Source: RGIG8748 sp045606045
GTDB lineage: Bacteria > Bacillota > Clostridia > UMGS1810
DNA length: 45,957 nt
Direction of reading: 5' to 3'
Assembly (NCBI GenBank): GCA_045606045.1
Contig: JAZURE010000045.1
Coordinates: forward strand, 1 to 45,957
Made by a program: the position numbers and the translations under genes
Part shown: one piece after another, positions 31,764-39,619 of the stretch
How the letters are laid out: each line of letters begins with the position of its first letter
How positions within the stretch are numbered: position 1 is the stretch's first letter
Notes under the pieces: generated by a model
Seen by the model: only the letters and a program-made list of their open reading frames with translations
What the model was told of the DNA's origin: nothing
Database searches by the model: none

Positions 31764-32775
31764 TTTTTACTACGATTTACCCCAAAACATCATAGCACAA
31801 ACACCGCTTAAAGACCGTTCATCCTCAAGGCTTCTTTGTGTGGATAAAAACACAGGCGCACTCCGCCATGGTATTTTTACCGATATAGAACAGTATATAA
31901 ACGAGGGCGACTGCCTTGTGGTAAACGATACAAGAGTAATTCCCGCAAGACTCTACGGTGTAAAGGAAGAAACAGGCGGAAAGATAGAGTTTCTGCTCCT
32001 TACAAGAAAAGAGCAGGATGTGTGGGAGGTAATACTAAAGCCGGGCAAAAAGGCAAAACCAGGTGCAAGATTTGTATTTGGAGACGGTCTACTTACTGCC
32101 GAAATACTCGATGTGGTAAATGATGGTAACAGACTTGTTCGCTTTTACTATGACGGACTATTTGAAAATGTGCTTGACACTCTGGGCGAAATGCCGCTCC
32201 CGCCGTACATTACAGAGCATCTGGACGACAAGGAACGCTATCAGACGGTGTATTCCAGACATTCGGGAAGCGCGGCAGCACCTACTGCGGGGCTTCACTT
32301 TACCCCTGAGCTGATGGACAAATTAAAAAGCAAGGGTGTTAATATAGCATATGTGACTCTGCATGTAGGTCTTGGAACATTCCGCCCCGTAAAAGTAGAC
32401 GATGTTGAAAACCACAAAATGCACTCCGAATTCTATGTGCTCACCAAGGAAAATGCCGATATTATAAATAAGACCAAGAAGAATGGCGGCAAGGTGATAT
32501 CTGTGGGTACCACCTCCACAAGAGTTCTGGAAACGGTAGCGGATAAAGACGGATTTGTAAACGAAGCGTCAGGTTGGACAGATATTTTTATATATCCTCC
32601 CTACAAGTTCAAATGTCCCGACAGTCTGATAACAAATTTTCATCTTCCCGAATCCACTCTGCTTATGCTTGTGAGTGCCTTTTCCTCCAAGGAAATAATT
32701 ATGAAAGCATATGAGGAAGCGGTAAAAGAAAAATACAGATTTTTCAGCTTTGGAGATGCGATGTTTATTAGATAA
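31750..32775 (+). CDS. queA: S-adenosylmethionine:tRNA ribosyltransferase-isomerase
   Basis: The 341-residue enzyme moves the ribosyl part of S-adenosylmethionine onto preQ1 in tRNA, giving epoxyqueuosine. Clear family motifs are DFYYDLPQNIIAQ at the N-terminus, LVVNDTRVIPARL, GSAAAPTAGLHFT and GTTSTRVLE. The length is standard. It overlaps the SpoIID-like gene by 14 bases and is followed after 13 bases by tgt, the preceding step in the same pathway. No preQ1 synthesis genes are in the window, so the base may be made elsewhere or salvaged. Confidence 0.97.
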   Translation: MKTSDFYYDLPQNIIAQTPLKDRSSSRLLCVDKNTGALRHGIFTDIEQYINEGDCLVVNDTRVIPARLYGVKEETGGKIEFLLLTRKEQDVWEVILKPGKKAKPGARFVFGDGLLTAEILDVVNDGNRLVRFYYDGLFENVLDTLGEMPLPPYITEHLDDKERYQTVYSRHSGSAAAPTAGLHFTPELMDKLKSKGVNIAYVTLHVGLGTFRPVKVDDVENHKMHSEFYVLTKENADIINKTKKNGGKVISVGTTSTRVLETVADKDGFVNEASGWTDIFIYPPYKFKCPDSLITNFHLPESTLLMLVSAFSSKEIIMKAYEEAVKEKYRFFSFGDAMFIR

Positions 32776-32788
32776 AAAGAGGTAAATT

Positions 32789-33919
32789 ATGTTTAAATTA
32801 TTAAAGCAAGACGGTCTCGCAAGACGAGGCGAATTTACAACGGTACACGGCACCATACAGACACCTGTTTTCATGAATGTAGGAACACTTGGCGCAATAA
32901 AGGGCGCAGTTTCCACCATGGATTTAAAGGAAATAGGCTGTCAGGTGGAGCTTTCCAACACATACCACCTGCATGTGCGCCCCGGAGACAAGGTTATAAA
33001 AGAAATGGGCGGTCTGCACAAGTTTATGAACTGGGACAGACCCATCCTTACCGACAGTGGCGGTTTTCAGGTGTTTTCACTTGCTAAGCTGCGCAAGATA
33101 AAAGAAGAGGGCGTATACTTTAACTCACATGTAGATGGCAAAAAGATTTTTATGGGTCCCGAGGAAAGTATGCAGATACAATCAAACCTCGGCTCTACAA
33201 TAGCCATGGCATTTGATGAATGTGTGGCACTTCCCGCCGAGTACAAGTATGCCAAAGCATCGCATGAGAGAACAATTCGCTGGCTTCACAGATGCAAAGC
33301 GGAAATGGCACGCCTTAACACACTCCCCGACACGGTAAACCCAAAACAGATGCTTTTTGGCATAAATCAGGGCGCAACCTTTGATGACCTGCGTATAGAG
33401 AACATGAAAGAGATTGCAAAATTAGACCTCGACGGCTATGCCATAGGCGGTCTTGCCGTGGGCGAAACCACCGAGGAAATGTATCATATATTGGATGTCA
33501 CCCTCCCCTATGCACCCGAAAACAAGCCGAGATATCTCATGGGTGTAGGAACTCCTCAGAACATACTCGAGGCTGTAGACAGAGGTATAGATTTCTTTGA
33601 CTGTGTAATGCCCAGCAGAAACGCAAGGCATTGCAACCTGTTTACAGAGTTTGGCTATATGAACTTAAAAAACGAAAAGTTTGAAAAGGACCCCCTCCCG
33701 ATAGAGCCGGGATGCACCTGCCCCGCATGCAGAAATTATTCCAGAGCTTATATACGCCACCTCTTTAAAGCCAAGGAAATGCTTGCAATGAGACTTTGTG
33801 TGCTTCATAACCTTAATTTCTACAACAGGCTCACCGCAAACATACGCACCGCTATAGAAGAAGGACGCTACAACGAATTTAAAAAAGAAAAACTTGAAGC
33901 ATATTCAAAAAGAGTGTAA
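32789..33919 (+). CDS. tgt: tRNA-guanine transglycosylase
   Basis: The 376-residue enzyme exchanges guanine 34 of GUN-anticodon tRNAs for preQ1. The substrate-recognition motif LTDSGGFQVF and GINQGA are present, and the nucleophile region reads FDCVMPSRNARH. Zinc ligands occur in CTCPAC (two of the three cysteines plus a third) with the downstream histidine of LHNLNF. Length and order match bacterial Tgt. AAGAGG lies upstream of the ATG. It is the direct partner of queA. Confidence 0.98.
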   Translation: MFKLLKQDGLARRGEFTTVHGTIQTPVFMNVGTLGAIKGAVSTMDLKEIGCQVELSNTYHLHVRPGDKVIKEMGGLHKFMNWDRPILTDSGGFQVFSLAKLRKIKEEGVYFNSHVDGKKIFMGPEESMQIQSNLGSTIAMAFDECVALPAEYKYAKASHERTIRWLHRCKAEMARLNTLPDTVNPKQMLFGINQGATFDDLRIENMKEIAKLDLDGYAIGGLAVGETTEEMYHILDVTLPYAPENKPRYLMGVGTPQNILEAVDRGIDFFDCVMPSRNARHCNLFTEFGYMNLKNEKFEKDPLPIEPGCTCPACRNYSRAYIRHLFKAKEMLAMRLCVLHNLNFYNRLTANIRTAIEEGRYNEFKKEKLEAYSKRV

Positions 33920-33922
33920 ATA

Positions 33923-33976
33923 ATTGGTAAACATGCGTATATTTTTCTTGCAATTTACCAATATTTAGGTTATACT
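33923..33976 (+). promoter_or_regulatory. Promoter before yajC with overlapping inverted repeat
   Basis: TTGCAA (33948-33953), 17 bases, TATACT (33971-33976). A nine-base inverted repeat, ATTGGTAAA (33923-33931) and TTTACCAAT (33954-33962), overlaps the spacer. It could be an operator or the tgt terminator. Confidence 0.5.
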
Positions 33977-34014
33977 TATAATTGTATATTTTATTAATTT
34001 AGGAGGTAACTAAC

Positions 34015-34368
34015 ATGCAGGCAGCAGGAGGACTTTTAGGAGCTATTTTCCCATTTATTCTTCTTTTCGCTATAATGTACTTTATGATTATAAGACCGCA
34101 GAAAAAGCGTGAGAAGCTTACAAAGCAGATGCTCGACGGTCTTGTAGTGGGCGATAAGATACTCACCATAGGCGGAGTAATAGGAAAGCTCATAGCTATA
34201 AAGGATGATACAATCTACCTTGAAACAGGCAAAGCAGGTCAGCTCTCCACAATCACCTTTAAGCGCAGCGCAGTAAGCGAAGTGCTTAAGGCTGCTCCCG
34301 AAGCAAAGAGCCAGTACGATGACCAGTATGCTATTCCCACAGAGGATGCAGGAAATACCGATAATTAA
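34015..34368 (+). CDS. yajC: Preprotein translocase subunit YajC
   Basis: The 117-residue protein has one N-terminal transmembrane helix (FPFILLFAIMYFMIIRP), then the family motif RPQKKREKLTKQMLDGLVVG and a short strand-rich domain (GDKILTIGGVIGKL). YajC associates with SecDF and SecYEG and helps protein export. AGGAGG precedes the ATG. The secD and secF genes follow two genes later. Confidence 0.95.
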   Translation: MQAAGGLLGAIFPFILLFAIMYFMIIRPQKKREKLTKQMLDGLVVGDKILTIGGVIGKLIAIKDDTIYLETGKAGQLSTITFKRSAVSEVLKAAPEAKSQYDDQYAIPTEDAGNTDN

Positions 34369-34390
34369 AACAATGGTATAATCGTTTTCG

Positions 34391-34419
34391 CCTCCGAATA
34401 TTCTTGTAATAATCGGAGG
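34391..34419 (+). promoter_or_regulatory. Hairpin that hides the ribosome site of the TIGR04086 gene
   Basis: CCTCCGA (34391-34397) pairs with TCGGAGG (34413-34419). The second arm is the Shine-Dalgarno sequence, seven bases before ATG 34427, so the stem can mask it. It could be a translation switch or a simple attenuator. Confidence 0.5.
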
Positions 34420-34426
34420 TGGATTT

Positions 34427-34861
34427 ATGATTAAACAAAGTGAAAACAAGCTCACCATAAGCACAATCGCCCCTGCAAGAAGCATCGTTTCCATAGTTAA
34501 AGCTTCGGTAAAGGCGTACATATTTCTCATAATATGCTTTGGGATTCTGGCGGCAGTATATACATACTCCAATATGCCAAATTCCTACCTTGCCCCAGCT
34601 ATAAATGCCATATCCGTTCTCTCGCTTGTTCTGGCAGGCTTTGAAGCCTCAAGAAAAGTAAGAGTAATGGGCTATCTTCACGGAGCTTTGGCAGGACTTT
34701 TTTGCACATTGGTGCGTATACTGGCAGGTCTGGCGGTTTTTAAAAGCTATGTTCCCTCGGAGGGCATAGGAAAAACCTTCATTACAGGAATCCTCATTGC
34801 CGCAGTGGGCGGTATATTAGGGGTTAATTTTGGAAAAAACAATAAAAGAAAAAAGAAGTAA
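34427..34861 (+). CDS. TIGR04086-family membrane protein
   Basis: The 144-residue protein has four hydrophobic helices (about 27-47, 54-76, 83-105 and 115-136) and a basic C-terminal tail (NKRKKK). The position after yajC matches the TIGR04086 family of clostridial membrane proteins, which has no known function. Its ribosome site lies in a stable hairpin. The gene downstream starts 15 bases after the stop. Confidence 0.75.
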   Translation: MIKQSENKLTISTIAPARSIVSIVKASVKAYIFLIICFGILAAVYTYSNMPNSYLAPAINAISVLSLVLAGFEASRKVRVMGYLHGALAGLFCTLVRILAGLAVFKSYVPSEGIGKTFITGILIAAVGGILGVNFGKNNKRKKK

Positions 34862-34875
34862 AGGACACTAAGCCA

Positions 34876-35232
34876 ATGACAAGGGTTGCTATAAGAAAAA
34901 TTACAGCAATTACCCTGTGTATTGTTCTGGCATGCTCTGCGATGTGCACATTTGCTGTCGTTAAAGAAGCAGGCTGTAAGGATACACAGTTTTTTGCTGC
35001 AAATTTTTCGGATTTCGGTGCACGAAGTCCCCGGGCAGCTTTCGGCAGCGGCGATGCACGGATAATTTCGTGGATAAGAAACCCTGAATTCACAACTGGA
35101 AATCAGATTGTTTCTGAGATACCCAAATCTTCGTCTGTATTTTCTTCGGACAAGCTTATATGCTCATCCAAAGCCAAGGGCGAGGATTTATATACAGAGT
35201 TTAAAGTAACAGAATATTTTTTGAGAATTTGA
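34876..35232 (+). CDS. Secreted protein of unknown function
   Basis: This 118-residue frame begins with a signal-peptide-like stretch (ITAITLCIVLACSAMCTFA) and continues with a polar region lacking motifs I recognise. Four cysteines are present overall, of which two are in the signal region. AAAGGAC lies before ATG, and it keeps the operon spacing between the TIGR04086 gene and secD. In many clostridia this slot holds the SCIFF peptide and its radical SAM maturase; neither is seen here. It may be a species-specific gene or a degenerate remnant. Confidence 0.5.
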   Translation: MTRVAIRKITAITLCIVLACSAMCTFAVVKEAGCKDTQFFAANFSDFGARSPRAAFGSGDARIISWIRNPEFTTGNQIVSEIPKSSSVFSSDKLICSSKAKGEDLYTEFKVTEYFLRI

Positions 35233-35282
35233 TTAAATCTCTCAATCAAAATATATTTTAAAAACAAGAAAGGATGAATAAG

Positions 35283-36569
35283 ATGACATCTAAAAGCATC
35301 GGTAAATTTGCAATAGTAGTTTTAATCATTGCATTTTTGGCGTACATTGCCGCTTTTGGTCTCCAGATAGGCAATACGCAGATTCACAAGGTTTTCGACA
35401 AGGAAAACGGTATTAAAAGAGGTATAGACCTGGCAGGCGGCTCCGCTCTCGTATTTGAAGCTGCCGACAAGGATATCAAGGTAACAGAAGCTGATATTCA
35501 GGCTGCACAGGAAGTACTTCGTACAAGACTTGCTGCTCAGGGCTACACAGAAGCTACTGTTGCAAAGCAGGGCGAAAACAGAATCAAGGTAGAAATCCCC
35601 GGCGAAGACATCAAAAATGCCGAAGAACTCCTCGGAAAGACAGCTAAGCTCTCATTTACAGACTACGAGGGCAATGTAGTTCTCGAGGGTGACGAAGTTA
35701 AGGGCGCAAAGGCAGAATACGGCCCCATATCCGATGGTACAAACGCATACAAGGTTGTACTCACCTTTACAAACGAAGGCACCAAGAAGTTCTCAGAAGC
35801 TACAGGCAGAATAAGCCAGCTTGGCGAGGGCAACAACATAATAAGCATAGTTCTCGATGAAGCTGTTGTTTCTGCTCCCAGAGTAAGCCAGCAGATTACA
35901 GAGAGCGAATGTTATATAGAGGGTGACTTTACAAGCGAAGAAGCAAAAACTCTTGCCAGCCAGATTCAGGGCGGTAAGCTCCCCTTCTCCTTGAAGCTTG
36001 CAGAGTCCAGAACAATAGGTGCTACACTTGGTGAAAAGGCACTTGATAACTCTCTTACAGCAGCTCTTATAGGTCTTATACTTGTAATGCTCTTTATGAT
36101 TGTAATGTACAGAATGTGCGGTTTTATTTCCTGCATATCCCTTATAGGCTATGTATCCATAGTTGCACTCATACTCGGTGGTCTCCACATAAACCTTACT
36201 CTTCCCGGTATTGCAGGTGTTATCCTTACAATAGGTACTGCAGTTGATGCTAATGTAATCATATTTGAAAGAGTAAAAGAAGAGCTCTCCAACGGCAAGA
36301 CAATCCGTGCTTCCATAGATGCAGGCTTCCACAGAGCATTTACTGCTATTTTAGACTCCAATGTAACCACAGTAATTGCTGCAGCCGTTCTCTATGTGTT
36401 TGGTACAGGTACTATCCAGAGCTTTGCAGTAACCCTCTTTATAGGTACTGTTGTAAGTATGTTTACAGCTATTATCCTCACAAGATTCCTACTCCGTCAG
36501 CTCATAGGCTTTAACTTAAAGAATCCCAAACTCTACTGCGCATACAAGGAGGTACAGAAGAATGTTTAA
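35283..36569 (+). CDS. secD: Protein-export membrane protein SecD
   Basis: The start at 35283 has AAAGG nine bases upstream; an ATG nine bases earlier is too close to that site. The 428-residue protein has an N-terminal helix, a periplasm-like domain starting at the family motif GIDLAGGSALVFE, and five C-terminal helices. The signature GLIL and TIGTAVDANVIIFERVKEE is conserved. SecD and SecF use the proton or sodium gradient to pull translocating proteins. It overlaps secF by eight bases. Confidence 0.97.
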   Translation: MTSKSIGKFAIVVLIIAFLAYIAAFGLQIGNTQIHKVFDKENGIKRGIDLAGGSALVFEAADKDIKVTEADIQAAQEVLRTRLAAQGYTEATVAKQGENRIKVEIPGEDIKNAEELLGKTAKLSFTDYEGNVVLEGDEVKGAKAEYGPISDGTNAYKVVLTFTNEGTKKFSEATGRISQLGEGNNIISIVLDEAVVSAPRVSQQITESECYIEGDFTSEEAKTLASQIQGGKLPFSLKLAESRTIGATLGEKALDNSLTAALIGLILVMLFMIVMYRMCGFISCISLIGYVSIVALILGGLHINLTLPGIAGVILTIGTAVDANVIIFERVKEELSNGKTIRASIDAGFHRAFTAILDSNVTTVIAAAVLYVFGTGTIQSFAVTLFIGTVVSMFTAIILTRFLLRQLIGFNLKNPKLYCAYKEVQKNV

Positions 36570-37413
36570 TATAGTAGAAAAGAAATGGACTTTTATAATA
36601 ATCTCTTTGGTTATAATTGCAGCAGGTATCGTTTCGTACTTTGTACACGGCGGTTTTAACACAGATATCGACTTTTCGGGCGGTAGTGAAATCATAATCA
36701 CAGGCATTAAGTACGACGAAAAAGCTATTACAAAAACATTAAACAGCGTAAAAGATGTAAAGGTATCCTCTGTTCAGAAGATAGATGACGGTGTACTTGT
36801 AAAGACACCCTATCTCTCCGACAAGCAGGCTTCCGAAATTAAGGATGTAATTCCCAAGGAATATGAAGGTGCTGTAGTTGCAAGTGTAGACAGCATAAGC
36901 CCCACAATAGGTAAAGAGCTCTGGAAGAGCGCAGCAGCATCCATAGCAATAGCTGCACTTCTTATGCTTCTTTATATTACATTCCGATTTGAAGTTCTCT
37001 CAGGTCTCAGTGCTGTTATAGCTCTCTGCCACGACCTTCTTATAATGATAAGCTTCTATGTAATATTCAGAGTGCCTGTAAACACCTCTTTCATAGCAGC
37101 TATCCTTACAATCCTCGGTTACTCCATCAACGCTACAATCGTTATTTTCGACAGAATAAGAGAAAACGCAAGACTGGTTAAGAAAGTACCCTTTGCCGAA
37201 ACAGTAAATAAGAGCATATGGCAGACGGTAGGCCGTTCTATAAACACCTCTCTTACCACACTCTTTACCCTTGTTGTGCTCTACATCATAGGTGTACAGT
37301 CCATTAAGGAATTTGCACTTCCTCTTATAGTTGGTATTGTAGCAGGTACTTACTCCTCGGTATTTGTTTCCGGTCCCGTTTGGGCAATGCTTAAAGGCGA
37401 AAAGAAAGCGTAA
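36562..37413 (+). CDS. secF: Protein-export membrane protein SecF
   Basis: The 283-residue protein has the SecF features: one N-terminal helix, the motif DIDFSGGSEI near residue 35, and a five-helix channel unit with TILGYSINATIVIFDRIREN. It is separate from SecD here, as in many bacteria, while some Firmicutes have a fused form. The start overlaps the secD end by eight bases (GGAGG is inside secD). A bidirectional terminator follows 19 bases after its stop. Confidence 0.97.
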   Translation: MFNIVEKKWTFIIISLVIIAAGIVSYFVHGGFNTDIDFSGGSEIIITGIKYDEKAITKTLNSVKDVKVSSVQKIDDGVLVKTPYLSDKQASEIKDVIPKEYEGAVVASVDSISPTIGKELWKSAAASIAIAALLMLLYITFRFEVLSGLSAVIALCHDLLIMISFYVIFRVPVNTSFIAAILTILGYSINATIVIFDRIRENARLVKKVPFAETVNKSIWQTVGRSINTSLTTLFTLVVLYIIGVQSIKEFALPLIVGIVAGTYSSVFVSGPVWAMLKGEKKA

Positions 37414-37432
37414 AGCTTTTAGTAAAAACAAA

Positions 37433-37460
37433 AACGACTTGTCAATTTCGACAAGTCGTT
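37433..37460. terminator. Bidirectional terminator between secF and tRNA-Leu
   Basis: AACGACTTGTC and GACAAGTCGTT form an 11-base perfect stem, with A runs before and T runs after. It ends the plus-strand secDF message and the minus-strand tRNA. Confidence 0.85.
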
Positions 37461-37463
37461 TTT

Positions 37464-37550
37464 TGGTGCCGGTGGTCGGGGTCGAACCGACACGGTGTTT
37501 CCACCACGAGATTTTGAGTCTCGCACGTCTGCCAATTCCATCACACCGGC
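37464..37550 (-). tRNA. tRNA-Leu (anticodon CAA)
   Basis: The minus strand folds as a class II tRNA. The acceptor stem GCCGGTG pairs with CACCGGC and is followed by A and an encoded CCA. The anticodon stem CGAGA/TCTCG carries the loop CTCAAAA, giving anticodon CAA for codon UUG. The long variable arm (GTGGTGGAAACACCGT) and T-loop GGTTCGACCC are present. Confidence 0.95.
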
Positions 37551-37633
37551 GAATAAATTACCTAATTATAATAACACATTTTGCCTGCCAATGCAAGAGA
37601 AAATTTCAAAAAACAGGATATTTATTTAGTGAT

Positions 37634-37909
37634 TTATTTGGTGATATCATTAATTATGTACTGTATATGTGCAATCTGTTCATCGCTTAAGCCTGTAACC
37701 TCGATAAACTGTCTGTTATCCAATCCCAGAAGAACATCGGTTTTTACATTAAGCACCTTGGAAATCTTTGCTATCATTTCTACAGAGGGCTGTATATTTC
37801 CGTTCTCCCAATTAGAAACACTTTGCTTTGTTACACCAAGCTTTTTGGCAAGGTCTACCTGTGTGATACCCGCGGCAATTCTTATACTTTTTAAATTCTC
37901 TCCCAACAT
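37634..37909 (-). CDS. XRE-family (Cro/CI-type) transcriptional regulator
   Basis: The start at 37909 (MLGENLKSIR) has GGG eight bases upstream; an ATG six bases earlier is also possible. The 91-residue protein is a helix-turn-helix (about 3-58, with TQVDLAKKLGVTKQSVSNWE) plus a short tail with no enzymatic domain. Such minimal regulators bind palindromes as dimers. A perfect 17-base palindrome lies between its gene and a divergent promoter, so it probably represses itself and the divergent transcript. The target RNA is very short, which makes the pair unusual. Confidence 0.9.
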   Translation of the reverse strand: MLGENLKSIRIAAGITQVDLAKKLGVTKQSVSNWENGNIQPSVEMIAKISKVLNVKTDVLLGLDNRQFIEVTGLSDEQIAHIQYIINDITK

Positions 37910-37933
37910 TTCCATCACCCTCAAATAAAATAA

Positions 37934-37950
37934 TTACAATACTATTGTAA
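37934..37950. promoter_or_regulatory. Palindromic operator for the XRE regulator
   Basis: TTACAATA, C, TATTGTAA is a perfect 17-base palindrome. It covers the probable -10 box of the regulator gene and ends nine bases before the -35 box of the divergent promoter. Confidence 0.6.
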
Positions 37951-37958
37951 CAATTTTG

Positions 37959-37988
37959 TTGACAAACTAAAAAATACTTTGGTATATT
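37959..37988 (+). promoter_or_regulatory. Divergent promoter next to the XRE operator
   Basis: TTGACA (37959-37964), 18 bases, then TATATT (37983-37988). No plus-strand gene lies downstream before a terminator at 38023. Confidence 0.65.
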
Positions 37989-38006
37989 AATATTGTACTC
38001 AAGAGT

Positions 38007-38066
38007 ATGTCGCCAGACAAAAAAACAAAGACAATGCTTTTAATAGGCGTTGCCTTTGTTTTTTAA
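38007..38066 (+). CDS. Possible 19-residue peptide in the short divergent transcript
   Basis: ATG 38007 begins MSPDKKTKTMLLIGVAFVF, with a polar start and a hydrophobic end, stopping at TAA 38064-38066. The ribosome site is poor (AAGAG one base upstream) and the codons overlap the terminator stem, so coding is unproven. A small RNA is the alternative. Confidence 0.25.
   Translation: MSPDKKTKTMLLIGVAFVF
38023..38064 (+). terminator. Terminator of the short divergent transcript
   Basis: AAACAAAG (38023-38030) pairs with CTTTGTTT (38054-38061), and CAATGC (38032-38037) with GCGTTG (38047-38052, one G-U pair), followed by T residues. The transcript would be about 70 nucleotides. Confidence 0.7.
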
Positions 38067-38093
38067 TAGAAATGTTATAAATAGTAAATTATC

Positions 38094-38162
38094 TTGAAAT
38101 TCGCACCGGGCAACGATTGGATATCCTTCGGTGAAGCAAATCATGAAATTTACTTTTTGTAA
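38094..38162 (+). repeat. Short coding-like repeat, copy 1
   Basis: From TTG 38094 this reads LKFAPGNDWISFGEANHEIY followed by FL and TAA, with stop codons just upstream. The first 33 bases match 45818-45850 (opposite strand) at 30 of 33 positions. It looks like the end of a lost gene or a dispersed repeat. Confidence 0.6.
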
Positions 38163-38192
38163 CATTGCTCTTATATCAATATATTTTAAATA

Positions 38193-38705
38193 TTAATATC
38201 CTAATAAGTACAGCTTAATTCCTGCTCCTACAAAGAAAAATGCCCTTAAGGATTCTATAAGGTAATCTCCTGCATTATCGAGCGAAAGATACTCATACAC
38301 GCTTTTTACCCATATTTCGAAAAGCTTTATTATAAATGCACGAAACTCTGTCTTCTCGGCATCTGTATTTGCTTCTGCAAGGATAAATATATTCTCCCAC
38401 ACGCTGCCATCGTAAATCTCATCGTACGAAAGCACATCAAACTTCTTTATATTGTCTGCCCACGCACTCGCATAGAGCATACCGCCGCCTATGGCATTGG
38501 TGCAAAGTCCCAGATAATATCCCGTGGTGTTACCCTTAAAGGTGGATTTAAATTCCTCATCCTTTAGCCACGCCATAGCGTAATTTCGGCTTGGTGTATC
38601 AAGTTCGGGTATCATCACAAGCTCATCCTCGGTATAATCCTCATCCCGTGCCTTGTCGGCAAGAAGCTTAATTAATGTGTTTAAATATTGATTGCTTGTA
38701 AGCAT
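38193..38705 (-). CDS. Hypothetical protein, helical, unknown
   Basis: The 170-residue protein contains many aromatic and acidic residues and looks mostly alpha-helical, with no signal peptide. Possible weak hydrophobic stretches are around TTGYYLGLCTNAIGGG and SLRAFFFVGAGIKLYLLG. I do not recognise a family. It begins seven bases after the stop of the lipid kinase gene on the same strand, so it is probably co-transcribed with it. Its ending is 30 bases beyond the coding-like repeat at 38094. Confidence 0.6.
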   Translation of the reverse strand: MLTSNQYLNTLIKLLADKARDEDYTEDELVMIPELDTPSRNYAMAWLKDEEFKSTFKGNTTGYYLGLCTNAIGGGMLYASAWADNIKKFDVLSYDEIYDGSVWENIFILAEANTDAEKTEFRAFIIKLFEIWVKSVYEYLSLDNAGDYLIESLRAFFFVGAGIKLYLLGY

Positions 38706-38712
38706 TGTATCA

Positions 38713-39597
38713 CTACCTTATAATAATTGCGCTTTTCTTTAAATTCTCTATAACTATCTCTTTGGGTGAATTTTCGTGCTCACCGTCTACAGACCAGTCA
38801 ATCGGATTTTCAAATACAAAGCGTGCCTTTTTTGTCTTTACAAACTCAAAAACGCTGTCGTCAAAGTTCGATACAGAGCACCCTTTTATTATCTTGCTGA
38901 GTTCATTTATATTGTCAGGGTACTTTACAAGAACTATCTCGAAAAGCCCGTCATTCATCTTGACTATATCTTTGTCAAGTTTAACTATACCGCCCACCGA
39001 GGTGGTATTTGATACACTGCCGAAGATATATTTGCCCTCGTATATTGAGTCATCTGTTTCGAGTTTTACATTGTAGGGCACAATCTTTGTTATATCCTTC
39101 ATGCCCTCGAGAACATAGGCAAGGTGCCCGAAGATATTTTTGAAGCTCTGCGAGGTGTTATATGACGCCGCCGTGAAAATACCAAAAGATGCTATATAGG
39201 AAAAATATCTTGCAGAACCGAATTTACCTATATCTACGTCCATACCCCCGCCCGATACAATCCGCATCGCTGCTTTTTTGGGGTCGGTAGGAATTCCGAG
39301 TGTTGCCGCAAAATCATTGGTGCTCCCCGCAGGTATATAACCTATGGGGAGCTTTTTACCGTTCTTAAGAAGTCCTGTCAAAACTTCGTTTAATGTTCCG
39401 TCGCCGCCGCTTACCGCAAGTATATCTACATCGTCACCTAAAGTCTGCGCCATTTCTATGGCATGACCATTATAGAGTGTAACCTTGATATCCACGTTGT
39501 AGCCTGCTTTATTGAAAATTTCCAATATATCAAGCAGAACAGGTCTTATTTTCATTTTACCCGAGCACGGATTAACAATGAAACACATGTTTTTCAT
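38713..39597 (-). CDS. BmrU/YegS-family lipid (diacylglycerol) kinase
   Basis: The 294-residue protein has the N-terminal FIVNPCSGK motif, the catalytic GGDGTLNEV loop at 64-72 with PIGYIPAGSTNDFA following, and the C-terminal beta-sandwich of YegS/DgkB-like kinases. Related DgkB returns diacylglycerol to phosphatidic acid during lipid recycling in Gram-positives. The substrate here could be diacylglycerol or another long-chain lipid. GGAG precedes the ATG. It lies 22 bases after the NhaC-family gene. Confidence 0.9.
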   Translation of the reverse strand: MKNMCFIVNPCSGKMKIRPVLLDILEIFNKAGYNVDIKVTLYNGHAIEMAQTLGDDVDILAVSGGDGTLNEVLTGLLKNGKKLPIGYIPAGSTNDFAATLGIPTDPKKAAMRIVSGGGMDVDIGKFGSARYFSYIASFGIFTAASYNTSQSFKNIFGHLAYVLEGMKDITKIVPYNVKLETDDSIYEGKYIFGSVSNTTSVGGIVKLDKDIVKMNDGLFEIVLVKYPDNINELSKIIKGCSVSNFDDSVFEFVKTKKARFVFENPIDWSVDGEHENSPKEIVIENLKKSAIIIR

Positions 39598-39619
39598 AAC
39601 AGGTCTCCTTTAATTAATT

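Noticed and set aside
34036..34572. A 178-codon minus-strand frame across yajC and the TIGR04086 gene.
   Set aside because: It is antisense to two genes and has no promoter or ribosome site.
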